From assembly GCF_900156495.1 (NCBI RefSeq), contig NZ_FTNT01000004.1:248001-312000 (forward strand): DNA of 64,000 nucleotides, read 5' to 3'. The position numbers and the translations under genes were made by a program. The notes below the pieces were generated by a model, which was not told the origin of the DNA, searched no databases, and saw nothing but the letters and a program-made list of their open reading frames with translations. Positions 1 to 9,697 of this stretch are shown here, one piece after another (within the stretch, counting starts at the first letter, position 1; each line of letters begins with the position of its first letter). Origin of the DNA: Williamsia sterculiae (lineage in GTDB: Bacteria; Actinomycetota; Actinomycetes; Mycobacteriales; Mycobacteriaceae).

Positions 1-566
1 AGATGTACCGGTGGCGGACTCGACGGGTTGCCGTCCAGCAGGTCGGCCAGACCCCCCGCGTCGTCGGTGTCCGACCGGGTCTGCAGCAACTCGTCGCTGA
101 CCGCGGCCAGCGCGACCCCTTGCACGTGGATCCAGACCGCCAGGGCCATCTCGGTGGCCACTGCGACGTCCTCGGTGAGCTCGGCGAAACCGGCGACCAG
201 CCAGTCCAGGCAGGTGAGAGTCACCTCACCCATGCTGTGCCGAGGGGAGGCGTAGGCGAGGACGATCCACGGATGACGCTGATAGATCTCCCAGTCGATG
301 TCGACGGCGACACGCACTCGCTCACGCCACGGTGGCGAGGTGTCCAGCGGGTACGGGAACCGCTCGCCGATCTCGTCGGACATCGCGATCAGCAGGGCGT
401 CCTTGTCGGCGACGTGCCGGTAGAGCGACATCGTCCCCACACCGAGTCGATCAGCCAGCCGGCGCATCGACAACGCCCCGATGCCCTCGGCATCGGCCAG
501 GTCGATCCCCGCCGCCACGATGTCGTGCCGGTGCAGTTTCGGTGGCTGTTGTCGTGCAGTGGTGAT
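1..566 (-). CDS. TetR-family transcriptional repressor (3' end cut by window edge)
   Basis: The translated N-terminus shows a TetR helix-turn-helix: LADAEGIGALSMRRLADRLG followed by VGTMSLYRHVADKDAL, with a ligand-binding domain after it that runs off the left edge (about 188 residues seen). It diverges from an MFS exporter and probably represses that exporter and itself through the two inverted repeats between them. The start is odd: the frame has no ATG, GTG or TTG at the right place. An ATC codon at 566-564 follows a strong GGGGGAGGA ribosome site at ideal spacing, whereas the first GTG lies inside helix 1. I therefore infer an ATC start. The family is clear; the start and the ligand are not. 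Confidence 0.82.
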   Translation of the reverse strand, partial: MTTARQQPPKLHRHDIVAAGIDLADAEGIGALSMRRLADRLGVGTMSLYRHVADKDALLIAMSDEIGERFPYPLDTSPPWRERVRVAVDIDWEIYQRHPWIVLAYASPRHSMGEVTLTCLDWLVAGFAELTEDVAVATEMALAVWIHVQGVALAAVSDELLQTRSDTDDAGGLADLLDGNPSSPPPVH

Positions 567-595
567 GGCGGGTCCTCCCCCGGGAACAAATTCTT

Positions 596-612
596 TGCGT
601 ACAGCGTACTCA
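596..612. promoter_or_regulatory. candidate TetR operator O1 (imperfect)
   Basis: TGCGTAC, three bases, GTACTCA. The arms are inverted copies of TGCGTAC with one mismatch. The site lies 34 bp centre to centre from the perfect copy at 630-646, just upstream of the repressor start. Confidence 0.5.
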
Positions 613-629
613 TAGGCATACCTTGGGGT

Positions 630-646
630 TGCGTACGTCGTACGCA
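630..646. promoter_or_regulatory. candidate TetR operator O2 (perfect palindrome)
   Basis: TGCGTACGTCGTACGCA is a perfect inverted repeat of 7-bp arms around GTC, in the short divergent spacer between the TetR gene and the exporter. A repressor here could shut both promoters. Confidence 0.65.
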
Positions 647-697
647 GCCCGGTCGCGCGCCTCGTCCGACCGGGCGTCACGTGAGGAGGAGCACGCC

Positions 698-2275
698 GTG
701 AGCATCGTCGACCAGTCCGGGCAGCGAACGTCGGTGGGGGCACATCCACCGACCGTGCGCCATCCCTGGTTGGGTTTGGCGATCCTGACGCTGCCCGTGT
801 TCCTCATCTCGATGGACATGTCGGTGCTCTACCTGGCCACCCCGACGCTGGCCGAGCAGCTGCGACCGACCGCCACCGAGCAGTTGTGGATCCTCGACAT
901 CTACGGATTCCTGATCGCCGGTCTGCTCATCACCATGGGCAATCTCGGCGACCGGATCGGGCGCCGACGGGTTCTGCTCGTCGGTTCGATGGTGTTCGGT
1001 GCGGGCTCGGTGATCGCGGCGTTCGCTCCCGACCCCGCGGTGCTGATCGCGGCTCGCGCCCTGATGGGTGTGGGTGGTGCCACCTTGATGCCCGCGACCC
1101 TGTCGCTGATCACCAACATGTTCCCCGACACCCGGATCCGATCTCGGGCTATCGGTGTGTGGACCGCCGCCTTCGCGGGCGGGTCGGCCATCGGTCCGGT
1201 GGTCGGCGGGGTGTTGCTGCACCATTTCTGGTGGGGTTCGGTGTTCCTCATCAACGTGCCGGTGCTGGTGGTCTTCCTGGCCTTCGCGCCGTTCCTGGTG
1301 CCCGAGTACCGGTCGGGTTCGGGTGACCCGTTCGACGTGGCGGGCATCGTGTTGTCGCTGGCCGCGATCCTGCCCATCGTCTACGCGATCAAACATCTGG
1401 CGGCGGAGGGTGTGGATGCGACCGGTGTGGTCATCGGCCTGTTCGGGGTGGCGATGCTGATCGCCTTCGTCGTGCAGCAACGACGCGCCCGGTTCCCCCT
1501 GGTCGACCTGACCCTGTTCGGCAACGCCGGCTTCACCGTCGCGGTCTTGGTGGCCCTGCTCGGCATGTTGTCGCTGTCGGCGATGTTCTATCTGACCGGC
1601 ATCTATCTGCAGACCGTGTTGGACCAGGACGTGCTGGCCGCGGCACTCGCCGGGATCCCCGCGGCCATCACCGTGGCGGCGTTCTCCGTGGGTGCGAGCC
1701 GCCTGGTGGCCGCACTCGGGGTGCGGTGGACCTTCGTGTTCGCCCTGGTCGCCGCGGCGGTGGGGAACGCAGGACTCATCGGACTCGGTGTCTCACAAGG
1801 GTTGTGGCTGTACATGATCTCCACCAGCATTGCCGGTGTCGGCTACGGCGTCATGTTCAGCGTGGTGTCCGAGGTCGCGGTGGCGGCGGTGCCCGTACAT
1901 CGGTCCGGTGCCGCAGCGGGTATCTCCGAGACCTGTTTCGAACTCGGTAGTGCGCTGGGTCTGGCGGTCCTCGGATCGCTGGCCACCCTGGTGTTCACCC
2001 GCGAATCCGACGGCCGGTTCGGCGACACCCTCGCCGACACCCTCGACCACGCGGCCACCCTGCCCGGCACGCAGGGTGCGGAGCTCGCCGCGGCCGCCCG
2101 CGCGGCATTCGTCGACGGGCTGCACGTGACGTCGATCGTCAACGTGGTGACGCTGCTGTTGATCGTCGTCGGCGTGTACTTCGGGTTGCGGGTCCGTCGT
2201 CCGCGTGCGCTTCGCGCCCTGAACCGGGCCGCCGATCCGATGCCGGAGCTGAAGTACCGCTCCCGGCATCAGTGA
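698..2275 (+). CDS. MFS drug exporter, 14-helix DHA2 (EmrB/QacA) family
   Basis: A 525-residue polytopic inner-membrane protein, the usual size for 14-helix proton/drug antiporters. Near the N-terminus, LPVFLISMDMSVLYLATPTL is helix 1 with the typical acidic residue. GNLGDRIGRRRVLL is the MFS loop 2-3 signature, and the GxxxGPxxGG pattern of motif C follows (GSAIGPVVGG). The GTG start at 698 is preceded by GAGGAGGA and is preferred to longer in-frame starts that would cross the operators. It is divergent from a TetR gene, the arrangement of LfrR/LfrA and QacR/QacA, so induction by an exported toxic compound is likely. The substrate cannot be read from sequence. Confidence 0.93.
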   Translation: MSIVDQSGQRTSVGAHPPTVRHPWLGLAILTLPVFLISMDMSVLYLATPTLAEQLRPTATEQLWILDIYGFLIAGLLITMGNLGDRIGRRRVLLVGSMVFGAGSVIAAFAPDPAVLIAARALMGVGGATLMPATLSLITNMFPDTRIRSRAIGVWTAAFAGGSAIGPVVGGVLLHHFWWGSVFLINVPVLVVFLAFAPFLVPEYRSGSGDPFDVAGIVLSLAAILPIVYAIKHLAAEGVDATGVVIGLFGVAMLIAFVVQQRRARFPLVDLTLFGNAGFTVAVLVALLGMLSLSAMFYLTGIYLQTVLDQDVLAAALAGIPAAITVAAFSVGASRLVAALGVRWTFVFALVAAAVGNAGLIGLGVSQGLWLYMISTSIAGVGYGVMFSVVSEVAVAAVPVHRSGAAAGISETCFELGSALGLAVLGSLATLVFTRESDGRFGDTLADTLDHAATLPGTQGAELAAAARAAFVDGLHVTSIVNVVTLLLIVVGVYFGLRVRRPRALRALNRAADPMPELKYRSRHQ

Positions 2276-2308
2276 GCGACCACCGGGCGACGACAGGGGT
2301 GGCCTCAC

Positions 2309-2321
2309 TAGGCTCGCCGTG
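2309..2321 (+). promoter_or_regulatory. leaderless promoter -10 (TAGGCT) for the nitroreductase
   Basis: TAGGCT at 2309-2314 fits the actinobacterial TAnnnT -10. The seventh base after it is the G of the GTG start at 2321, so the transcript probably begins at the start codon. No ribosome site is visible. Confidence 0.45.
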
Positions 2322-2881
2322 TGCATGAACTGATCGCCGCCCGCCGCAGCGCCCGCGGTTACGACGCGACCGCCGAGATCACCGACGACCAGCTCGACGC
2401 CATCCTCGAGGCCGGTCGGTGGGCACCCACCTGGGGCGCCGAGCAACCGGTGCGCTTCATCGTCGGCCGGCGCGGTGACACCACCTTCGACGGGTTGGTC
2501 GCCACGATGCGCCGCGGCAACCTGCGGTGGGCGCCCGCGTCGGCGGCGTTGGTCCTGATCTGCACCCGCACACTGCCCGACGAGCACCGCGCCGACACCT
2601 ACGCCGCCGTGGATGTCGGACTGGCCACGGCGCAGATGATCCTGCAGGCCGTCGCCGAGGGGTTCAACGGCCATCCGATGGCCGGCTTCACACCCCAGCA
2701 GGCGGTCGAGACCTTCGCCATCCCGGTGAGCGAACGACCGCTGGTGCTGTTGGCGATCGGTCGCCTGGCCGATCCGGCCACCGTCGACCCCGAGGTCGCC
2801 GAACGCGACGATCGCGAGCGAACCCGGCTGCCGTTGCGCGAGGTCGCCTTCGCCGACCGGTGGGGCACGCCGTACCGGTGA
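2321..2881 (+). CDS. nitroreductase-family FMN oxidoreductase
   Basis: A 186-residue protein starting VHELIAARRSARGYD, the FMN-phosphate-binding RRSxRxY element of the nitroreductase fold. It continues with ILEAGRWAPTWGAEQPVRFI (substrate/FMN contact) and a C-terminal AIGRLAD segment typical of the family. Such enzymes use NAD(P)H to reduce nitro groups, quinones or flavins in the cytoplasm. The GTG start has no ribosome site but follows a -10 box directly, so it is probably leaderless. Its stop overlaps the next gene (GTGA), so the two are translationally coupled. The substrate is unknown. Confidence 0.85.
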   Translation: MHELIAARRSARGYDATAEITDDQLDAILEAGRWAPTWGAEQPVRFIVGRRGDTTFDGLVATMRRGNLRWAPASAALVLICTRTLPDEHRADTYAAVDVGLATAQMILQAVAEGFNGHPMAGFTPQQAVETFAIPVSERPLVLLAIGRLADPATVDPEVAERDDRERTRLPLREVAFADRWGTPYR

Positions 2882-4527
2882 CTCCCACACCCGACGCCGC
2901 CGACACGCCGCCCTCGCGGCCGTCGCTGGCCAAGACCTTCTTCGCCCTGCCGCCCATCGGATCGCGCTGGCCCGCGGCCACCCGGGCAGGTGCTGCGTTC
3001 CTGCTCCCGGCGTTGGTGCTGCTCGCACTCGACTTCGGCAGCAGCGCCCCGTTGGCCTCGTTGGGCGCGTTCGCCGTGCTCTACGGGGAGGACCGGCCGT
3101 ACCGGATCCGCTGGCGGGTGATCCTGCTGGCCGGAGTCCTGTTGGTGATGGGGGTGTCGGTCATGGGGGCCCTGACCCGGGTCACCGTGCACGTCACCCA
3201 CGGTGATCTCGTCGTCTACTCGGCACTGTTGGTCATCTCCGTGATCACGGTGTTCTCGGTGAACGCTTTGCGTACCGGACCACCGGCCGCGCTGTTCTTC
3301 GTCCTCAGTTCGGCGGTCGCATCGGTGGCAGTCCGACACGGCGTCTCGCTCGGGGTGCTGGTGGTCGCGACCTGCGCGGGGGCTGTCGGTGCCCTGGTGT
3401 GCGGGATGGCTCCCGCCCTGTTCGACCGCGACCGGCCGCAGACCACGGCGGTGCGTGCCGCGATCGTGGCGGTCGACGACTACCGGACGAACAGCAGACC
3501 CGGGGTCTCGGCGCTGCGGCAGGGAGCTGCGGGCAAGATCCTGCAGGCCTGGTCGACGCTGTACGACGCAGCCCAGACCGAGTCGGGCCGATCGGCGGAT
3601 GCGAACCGATCGACCCTCGGTGACCAGCTGTGGGAAGCACATATGAGGCTGCACGACGGGCGACACGGCTTCAGCTCACCACCGCTGCCCCGCCCGACGC
3701 CGTCAGAACGCCTGCGCGAGGCGCTCACCCCGGCGAGCCACGCCGGCGTCACCGCGTTGCGGACGGCTGTCGCTGCGACGGCCGGGATGCTGATCTCCGT
3801 CGCTCTGGGTCTCGGACGACCGGACTGGGCGATCGTCTCGGTGGTCCTGGTGCTGCAACTGGGCCCCGACCGCATCCGCGGTGCGTTGCGCGGCGGGCAC
3901 CGGCTGGCGGGAACCGTGGTCGGGCTGGGACTGCTGTGGCTGCTGCACTACGTGGTCGGCGACGAACTGATCCTGGTCGTCGTCCTCGCCCTGCTCAACT
4001 TCCTCATCGAGTTGACCGTGGTCGCGAACTACGGTCTCGCGGTCACCTTCATCACACCGCTGGCCCTGCTGATCGGTACCCCGATCGGTGACAGCCTCGC
4101 CGAACCCATCGTCGACCGGCTGGCCGAGACCGTCATCGGTGTCGTGTTGGCGGTGGGTTCGGTGTGGGTGATCGCGCCGCGGGCGCACCGTCGCACCACC
4201 GTGTTCACGTTGGGGCGGGTGCTCGGCGAGATCTCCGGGCTGGTCGCAGCCCTGGCGGTGACACCACCGTCGCAACTGCTGAGGGCCCGGCGTGATCTGC
4301 AATGGGATCTCATCGAGGCCGAGTCGGTGGCGGCGACCAGCGCCGTCGACGACCCGGCGTGGGCAGCCGAACACTGGGGTACCCACGTGGACGTGTGCAC
4401 TCTCGGCTACGACACCCTGCAGCGCTGCTGGCAAACCGCGCCCGATCACCGCGTGGACGACGTCGAGCTGTCCGACCTGCGCCACCGCACCGAGAGTCTG
4501 CGCGCCCGGCTCAGGCCCAGGAGATAG
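2878..4527 (+). CDS. FUSC-family (aromatic-acid exporter-like) membrane protein
   Basis: A 549-residue protein with two hydrophobic blocks of several helices each (about residues 35-180 and 295-430) separated by a soluble stretch, plus a soluble C-terminus. This is the layout of FUSC/YccS/AaeB-like proteins. The second block has LGRPDWAIVSVVLVLQLGPD, a FUSC-type segment. The start is the GTG overlapping the nitroreductase stop (GTGA). Longer in-frame starts lie wholly inside that gene and are rejected. Known relatives export aromatic acids or sit in the envelope without proven substrate. Coupling to a nitroreductase suggests handling of an aromatic compound, but that is inference. Confidence 0.85.
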   Translation: MTPTPDAADTPPSRPSLAKTFFALPPIGSRWPAATRAGAAFLLPALVLLALDFGSSAPLASLGAFAVLYGEDRPYRIRWRVILLAGVLLVMGVSVMGALTRVTVHVTHGDLVVYSALLVISVITVFSVNALRTGPPAALFFVLSSAVASVAVRHGVSLGVLVVATCAGAVGALVCGMAPALFDRDRPQTTAVRAAIVAVDDYRTNSRPGVSALRQGAAGKILQAWSTLYDAAQTESGRSADANRSTLGDQLWEAHMRLHDGRHGFSSPPLPRPTPSERLREALTPASHAGVTALRTAVAATAGMLISVALGLGRPDWAIVSVVLVLQLGPDRIRGALRGGHRLAGTVVGLGLLWLLHYVVGDELILVVVLALLNFLIELTVVANYGLAVTFITPLALLIGTPIGDSLAEPIVDRLAETVIGVVLAVGSVWVIAPRAHRRTTVFTLGRVLGEISGLVAALAVTPPSQLLRARRDLQWDLIEAESVAATSAVDDPAWAAEHWGTHVDVCTLGYDTLQRCWQTAPDHRVDDVELSDLRHRTESLRARLRPRR

Positions 4528-6540
<2,013 letters not shown>

Positions 6541-6554
6541 TCCACGACACCTGC

Positions 6555-6592
6555 GACGGCCCGCTCGACACCACCCCGTCGAGCGGGCCGTC
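6555..6592 (+). terminator. hairpin terminator after leuA
   Basis: GACGGCCCGCTCGAC (6555-6569), an 8-base loop and GTCGAGCGGGCCGTC (6578-6592): a perfect 15-bp stem, without a T-run, as is common in high-GC actinobacteria. The right arm is also the beginning of the 21-bp repeat array. Confidence 0.7.
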
Positions 6593-6640
6593 GTTCGCGT
6601 CGAGTGGGCCGTTGTCCGCGTTCGCCGGGCCGAACATCGC
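6578..6640 (+). repeat. 21-bp-period tandem repeat, three units
   Basis: Units begin at 6578, 6599 and 6620. The core is GTCGAGYGGGCCG plus a variable 8-base tail close to TCGTTCGC. Units 1 and 2 differ at three positions; unit 3 is more diverged. The same unit recurs in opposite orientation at 17717-17800, also between genes. Confidence 0.8.
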
Positions 6641-6676
6641 GGGAACAAAACGGACCACAGTCCGGTTGAGCCGTGC

Positions 6677-7696
6677 ATGAAGAACATCGGCTTCCTGTCG
6701 TTCGGGCACTGGTCGTCGTCTCCGGGGTCGCAGACCCGGACCGCGGCCGACACGCTGCTCCAATCCATCGACCTCGCCGTGGCCGCCGAGGAACTCGGCG
6801 CCGACGGCGCCTACTTCCGCGTGCACCACTTCGCCCGACAACTCGGTTCGCCGTTCCCACTGCTGTCGGCGGTCGGGGCCAAGACCAACCGGATCGAGAT
6901 CGGCACCGGCGTCATCGACATGCGTTACGAGAACCCCATGTACATGGCCGAGGATGCCGGCGCCGCGGACCTGATCGCGGGTGGACGCCTCCAACTCGGG
7001 CTGAGCCGGGGATCACCCGAGCAGGTCATCGACGGGTACCGGCATTTCGGTTATGCACCCGCCGAGGGTGAGTCCGACGCCGACATGGCGCGCAGGCACA
7101 CCGACGTGTTCCTCCAGGTCGTCGAGGGCACGCAGTTCGCCCAGCCGAACCCCGCCCCGATGTTCCCCAATCCACCGGGACTGCTCCGCGTGGAGCCGTA
7201 CTCCGCCGGCCTGCGGGATCGCATCTGGTGGGGTGCGGGCAGTCGAGCGACCGCGGAATGGACCGCGCAGCAGGGGATGAACCTGATGTCGTCGACGCTG
7301 CTCACCGAGGACACCGGCATCCCGTTCCACAAGTTGCAGGCCGAGCAGATCCAGCGGTTCCGCGACGCCTGGGCAACGGCCGGTCACGCGCGCGAGCCGC
7401 GGGTGTCGGTGAGCCGCAGCATCTTCGCAATCACCGACGACCGTGACCGTGCCTATTTCGGTCGCGGCGGTCAGGAATCCGACCAGGTCGGCATCATCGA
7501 CGGCACCACCGCACGGTTCGGGCGCTCCTACGCCGACGAGCCGGACAAGCTGATCGAACAGCTCCGTGAGGACCAGGCCATCGCCGACGCCGACACCCTG
7601 CTGCTCACCGTGCCCAATCAGCTCGGAGTGGAGTACAACGCGCACGTCATCGAGTCGATCCTGACCCACGTGGCGCCCGCGCTGGGTTGGCGCTGA
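6677..7696 (+). CDS. LLM-class (luciferase-like) flavin-dependent oxidoreductase
   Basis: A 339-residue protein starting MKNIGFLSFGHWSS. The (beta/alpha)8 luciferase-like monooxygenase fold is indicated by AEELGADGAYFRVHHFARQL, GTGVIDMRYENPMYMAEDAG, LIAGGRLQLGLSRGSP and a C-terminal substrate region. Members use reduced FMN or F420 for monooxygenation or hydride transfer. Which cofactor is used here cannot be decided. The ATG at 6677 starts the first beta strand, and longer in-frame starts run back through the repeat array. The 3' end overlaps the convergent LysR gene by 50 bp. The substrate is unknown. Confidence 0.88.
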   Translation: MKNIGFLSFGHWSSSPGSQTRTAADTLLQSIDLAVAAEELGADGAYFRVHHFARQLGSPFPLLSAVGAKTNRIEIGTGVIDMRYENPMYMAEDAGAADLIAGGRLQLGLSRGSPEQVIDGYRHFGYAPAEGESDADMARRHTDVFLQVVEGTQFAQPNPAPMFPNPPGLLRVEPYSAGLRDRIWWGAGSRATAEWTAQQGMNLMSSTLLTEDTGIPFHKLQAEQIQRFRDAWATAGHAREPRVSVSRSIFAITDDRDRAYFGRGGQESDQVGIIDGTTARFGRSYADEPDKLIEQLREDQAIADADTLLLTVPNQLGVEYNAHVIESILTHVAPALGWR

Positions 7697-8600
7697 CCGG
7701 TCCGGTCCCCTCGACCGCCGCGTCGGCCGCCCTCCGCAACGCTCGCACACCTCGCTCGACCAACGGGCGACCGCGTGTGTCCGGGCGGGTCAACACCTCG
7801 ACGACCCGCGCGGCACGCACCCCGTCGAGGGTCAGCCGGGTGACGCCGGGGTGGCCGACGCAGTGGCGCGGTAGCAGGGCGATCCCCTGGTCGGCGGCGA
7901 CCAGCGCCTGGATCACCGCGAAGTCGACGATCCGCTGGGTGACCCGCGGCACCACACCGGTGGCCGCTGCCACCGAGAGGAGCACGTCGTCGACGGGAAA
8001 GCCTTCGGGAACACTGATCCACGACGAGTCGGCCAGGTCGTGGGGGCGTACCGACGGCCGTTGCGCCAGCGCGCCACCTCTCGGAACCACCACATCGATC
8101 GGCTCCCGCATCAGCTCGACCCTCCGCACCCGCGGATCGGTCACCGGAGGCATCCGTTCGTCGCGGTGGGTGACCACCAGGTCGTGATCGACGAGCGCAC
8201 GCGGGGCGTCACCGTAGGCGACGTCCAGGTCCGCGATCATCACCTCGATCCCGTCATCGGAGAGCGACCGCACCGCCGTCGGTGCCAGCAGGGCCGCACC
8301 CGACGGAAACGACGCGATGCGCAGAGCGCCCGCCCGACCGCCCCGGTAGGCACGCATCTCCTCGGTGGCCCGGTCCACCGCCGCGACCACGTCGTCGGCA
8401 CGCAACACCAGCGCCCGTCCCGCCGGAGTGAGCCGCAGACCCCTGCCGACGGGTTCGAGCAGTTCGATGCCTGCCTCCGCGGCCAACAACTTGAGCTGCT
8501 GAGAGACCGCCGACGGTGTCATGTGCAGGGCCACGGCCACGGTGCCCACGGACCCGCGGTCGGCGAACTCGCGCAGGATGCGCAGGCGTTTCACGTCCAC
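7647..8600 (-). CDS. LysR-family transcriptional regulator
   Basis: A 317-residue protein. The N-terminal winged HTH reads MDVKRLRILREFADRGSV followed by VAVALHMTPSAVSQQLKLL, which is diagnostic for LysR. An effector-binding domain from about residue 90 follows. It diverges from an EamA exporter over 92 bp that contain a good palindrome, so activation of that transporter is the likely role, as is common for LysR/DMT pairs. The last 50 bp overlap the 3' end of the LLM gene on the other strand. Its RTRPDTRGRPL-type C-terminal tail is not informative. The inducer is unknown. Confidence 0.92.
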   Translation of the reverse strand: MDVKRLRILREFADRGSVGTVAVALHMTPSAVSQQLKLLAAEAGIELLEPVGRGLRLTPAGRALVLRADDVVAAVDRATEEMRAYRGGRAGALRIASFPSGAALLAPTAVRSLSDDGIEVMIADLDVAYGDAPRALVDHDLVVTHRDERMPPVTDPRVRRVELMREPIDVVVPRGGALAQRPSVRPHDLADSSWISVPEGFPVDDVLLSVAAATGVVPRVTQRIVDFAVIQALVAADQGIALLPRHCVGHPGVTRLTLDGVRAARVVEVLTRPDTRGRPLVERGVRALRRAADAAVEGTGPVSANPARAPRGSGSTR

Positions 8601-8641
8601 CGGGGCAACCTTGCCACATTTCAGTCCTTCTTAACAGACAA

Positions 8642-8666
8642 TGCATAACAATTCGATTGTTCTGCA
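8642..8666. promoter_or_regulatory. candidate LysR operator
   Basis: The core AACAATTCGATTGTT is a perfect palindrome, and TGCA outer arms on both sides extend it with one mismatched pair. It lies in the spacer between the LysR start (8600) and the EamA start (8693) and contains the T-N11-A pattern of LysR sites. Confidence 0.65.
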
Positions 8667-8692
8667 CTGACTCCCCGGCCCAGGATGGGTTC

Positions 8693-9697
8693 ATGACCAC
8701 CAGAGATCGATTCCTGGGTGTCGGTGTGGCCGTGTTGTGGGGACTGAACTTCATCGCGATCCACCTCGGCCTCGACCACTTCCCACCGTTCTTCTTCGGC
8801 GCCCTGCGGTTCACCCTGATGGCCGTCCCGGTGGTGTTGTTCGTCCCGCGACCCGACGTCGCCTGGCGATGGCTACTGCTCTACGGCACGGGGTTCGGCA
8901 TCCTGCAGTTCACCTTCCTGTTCTGGGCGATGGATGCGGGGATGCCCACCGGTCTGGCCTCGTTGGTGCTGCAATCGTCGGCGCCGTTCACCGTCATCCT
9001 CGGGGTGTTGCTGCTCGGCGAACGGATGTCACGTGCCCAGGTGGTGGGTATCTCCGTCGCCGTGGTGGGGATGACGGCCATCGCCGTCGATCGTGACCTG
9101 CACGGTTCGGGGGCGGCCCTGATCCCGGTCCTGCTGACATTGGCCGCGGGTCTCGGCTGGGCGTTCGGGAATCTCGGCAGCCGGATGGCACGACCCGACA
9201 ACCCGCTGCGACTGACCCTGTGGATGTCCGTCGTCCCGCCGATCCCGATGTTCGCACTCAGCCTGGCCGTCGAGGGCCCGAGCGCGGGAATACGCAGCCT
9301 GACCACCCTGGGCGGCCACGGCGGGCTACTCGCGCTGGCCGGGCTGGCCTATGTGGTGGTGCTGGCGACGGTCGTCGGGTCGGGGATCTGGACGCACCTA
9401 ATGGCCCGGTGTCCGGCCAGCCGGGTCGCACCCTTCTCGCTGTTGGTGCCCGTGGTCGGCATCTCCGCGTCGTGGCTGCTGCTCGGGGAGCGGCCGACGG
9501 TGGTGGAACTCGTCGGTGCCGTGGTGGTGATCACGGGGTGCCTGGTCGGTGCGCTCGGCGGCTCCGCCTCCCGAGGGCGGGTGTGCGAGACTCGCACCCA
9601 TGTCCAACCCGCCGACGCGCGTCTCGACGAGGTCACTGCCCACCCGGACCCAGGTGGCGCTGGCCGCGGCGCGGGCCGCTCGCTGGGCGTCCCGTAA
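8693..9697 (+). CDS. EamA/DMT-family metabolite exporter
   Basis: A 334-residue protein with ten predicted helices from two EamA repeats: WGLNFIAIHLGLDHFPPFFF opens the first, and LLVPVVGISASWLLLGERPT is near the end of the second. Bacterial members export amino acids or other small metabolites. The ATG at 8693 follows GGATGGGTTC, a modest ribosome site. The last helix ends near residue 297, followed by a hydrophilic tail of about 35 residues read in a different frame over the first 98 bp of murT; that overlap is unusually long. Divergence from a LysR gene suggests effector-dependent expression. Confidence 0.88.
   Translation: MTTRDRFLGVGVAVLWGLNFIAIHLGLDHFPPFFFGALRFTLMAVPVVLFVPRPDVAWRWLLLYGTGFGILQFTFLFWAMDAGMPTGLASLVLQSSAPFTVILGVLLLGERMSRAQVVGISVAVVGMTAIAVDRDLHGSGAALIPVLLTLAAGLGWAFGNLGSRMARPDNPLRLTLWMSVVPPIPMFALSLAVEGPSAGIRSLTTLGGHGGLLALAGLAYVVVLATVVGSGIWTHLMARCPASRVAPFSLLVPVVGISASWLLLGERPTVVELVGAVVVITGCLVGALGGSASRGRVCETRTHVQPADARLDEVTAHPDPGGAGRGAGRSLGVP
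9583..9597. promoter_or_regulatory. inverted repeat immediately upstream of murT
   Basis: GTGCGAGACTCGCAC is a perfect 7+1+7 palindrome ending two bases before the murT ATG. It contains GAGACT, a possible -10 for a leaderless start. It could be an operator, or an RNA hairpin that hides the start in the longer EamA transcript. Confidence 0.35.

Noticed and set aside
3-701. Long plus-strand open frame over the first 700 bp
   Set aside because: It is antisense to the TetR gene, whose HTH is unmistakable; high-GC DNA gives long shadow frames.
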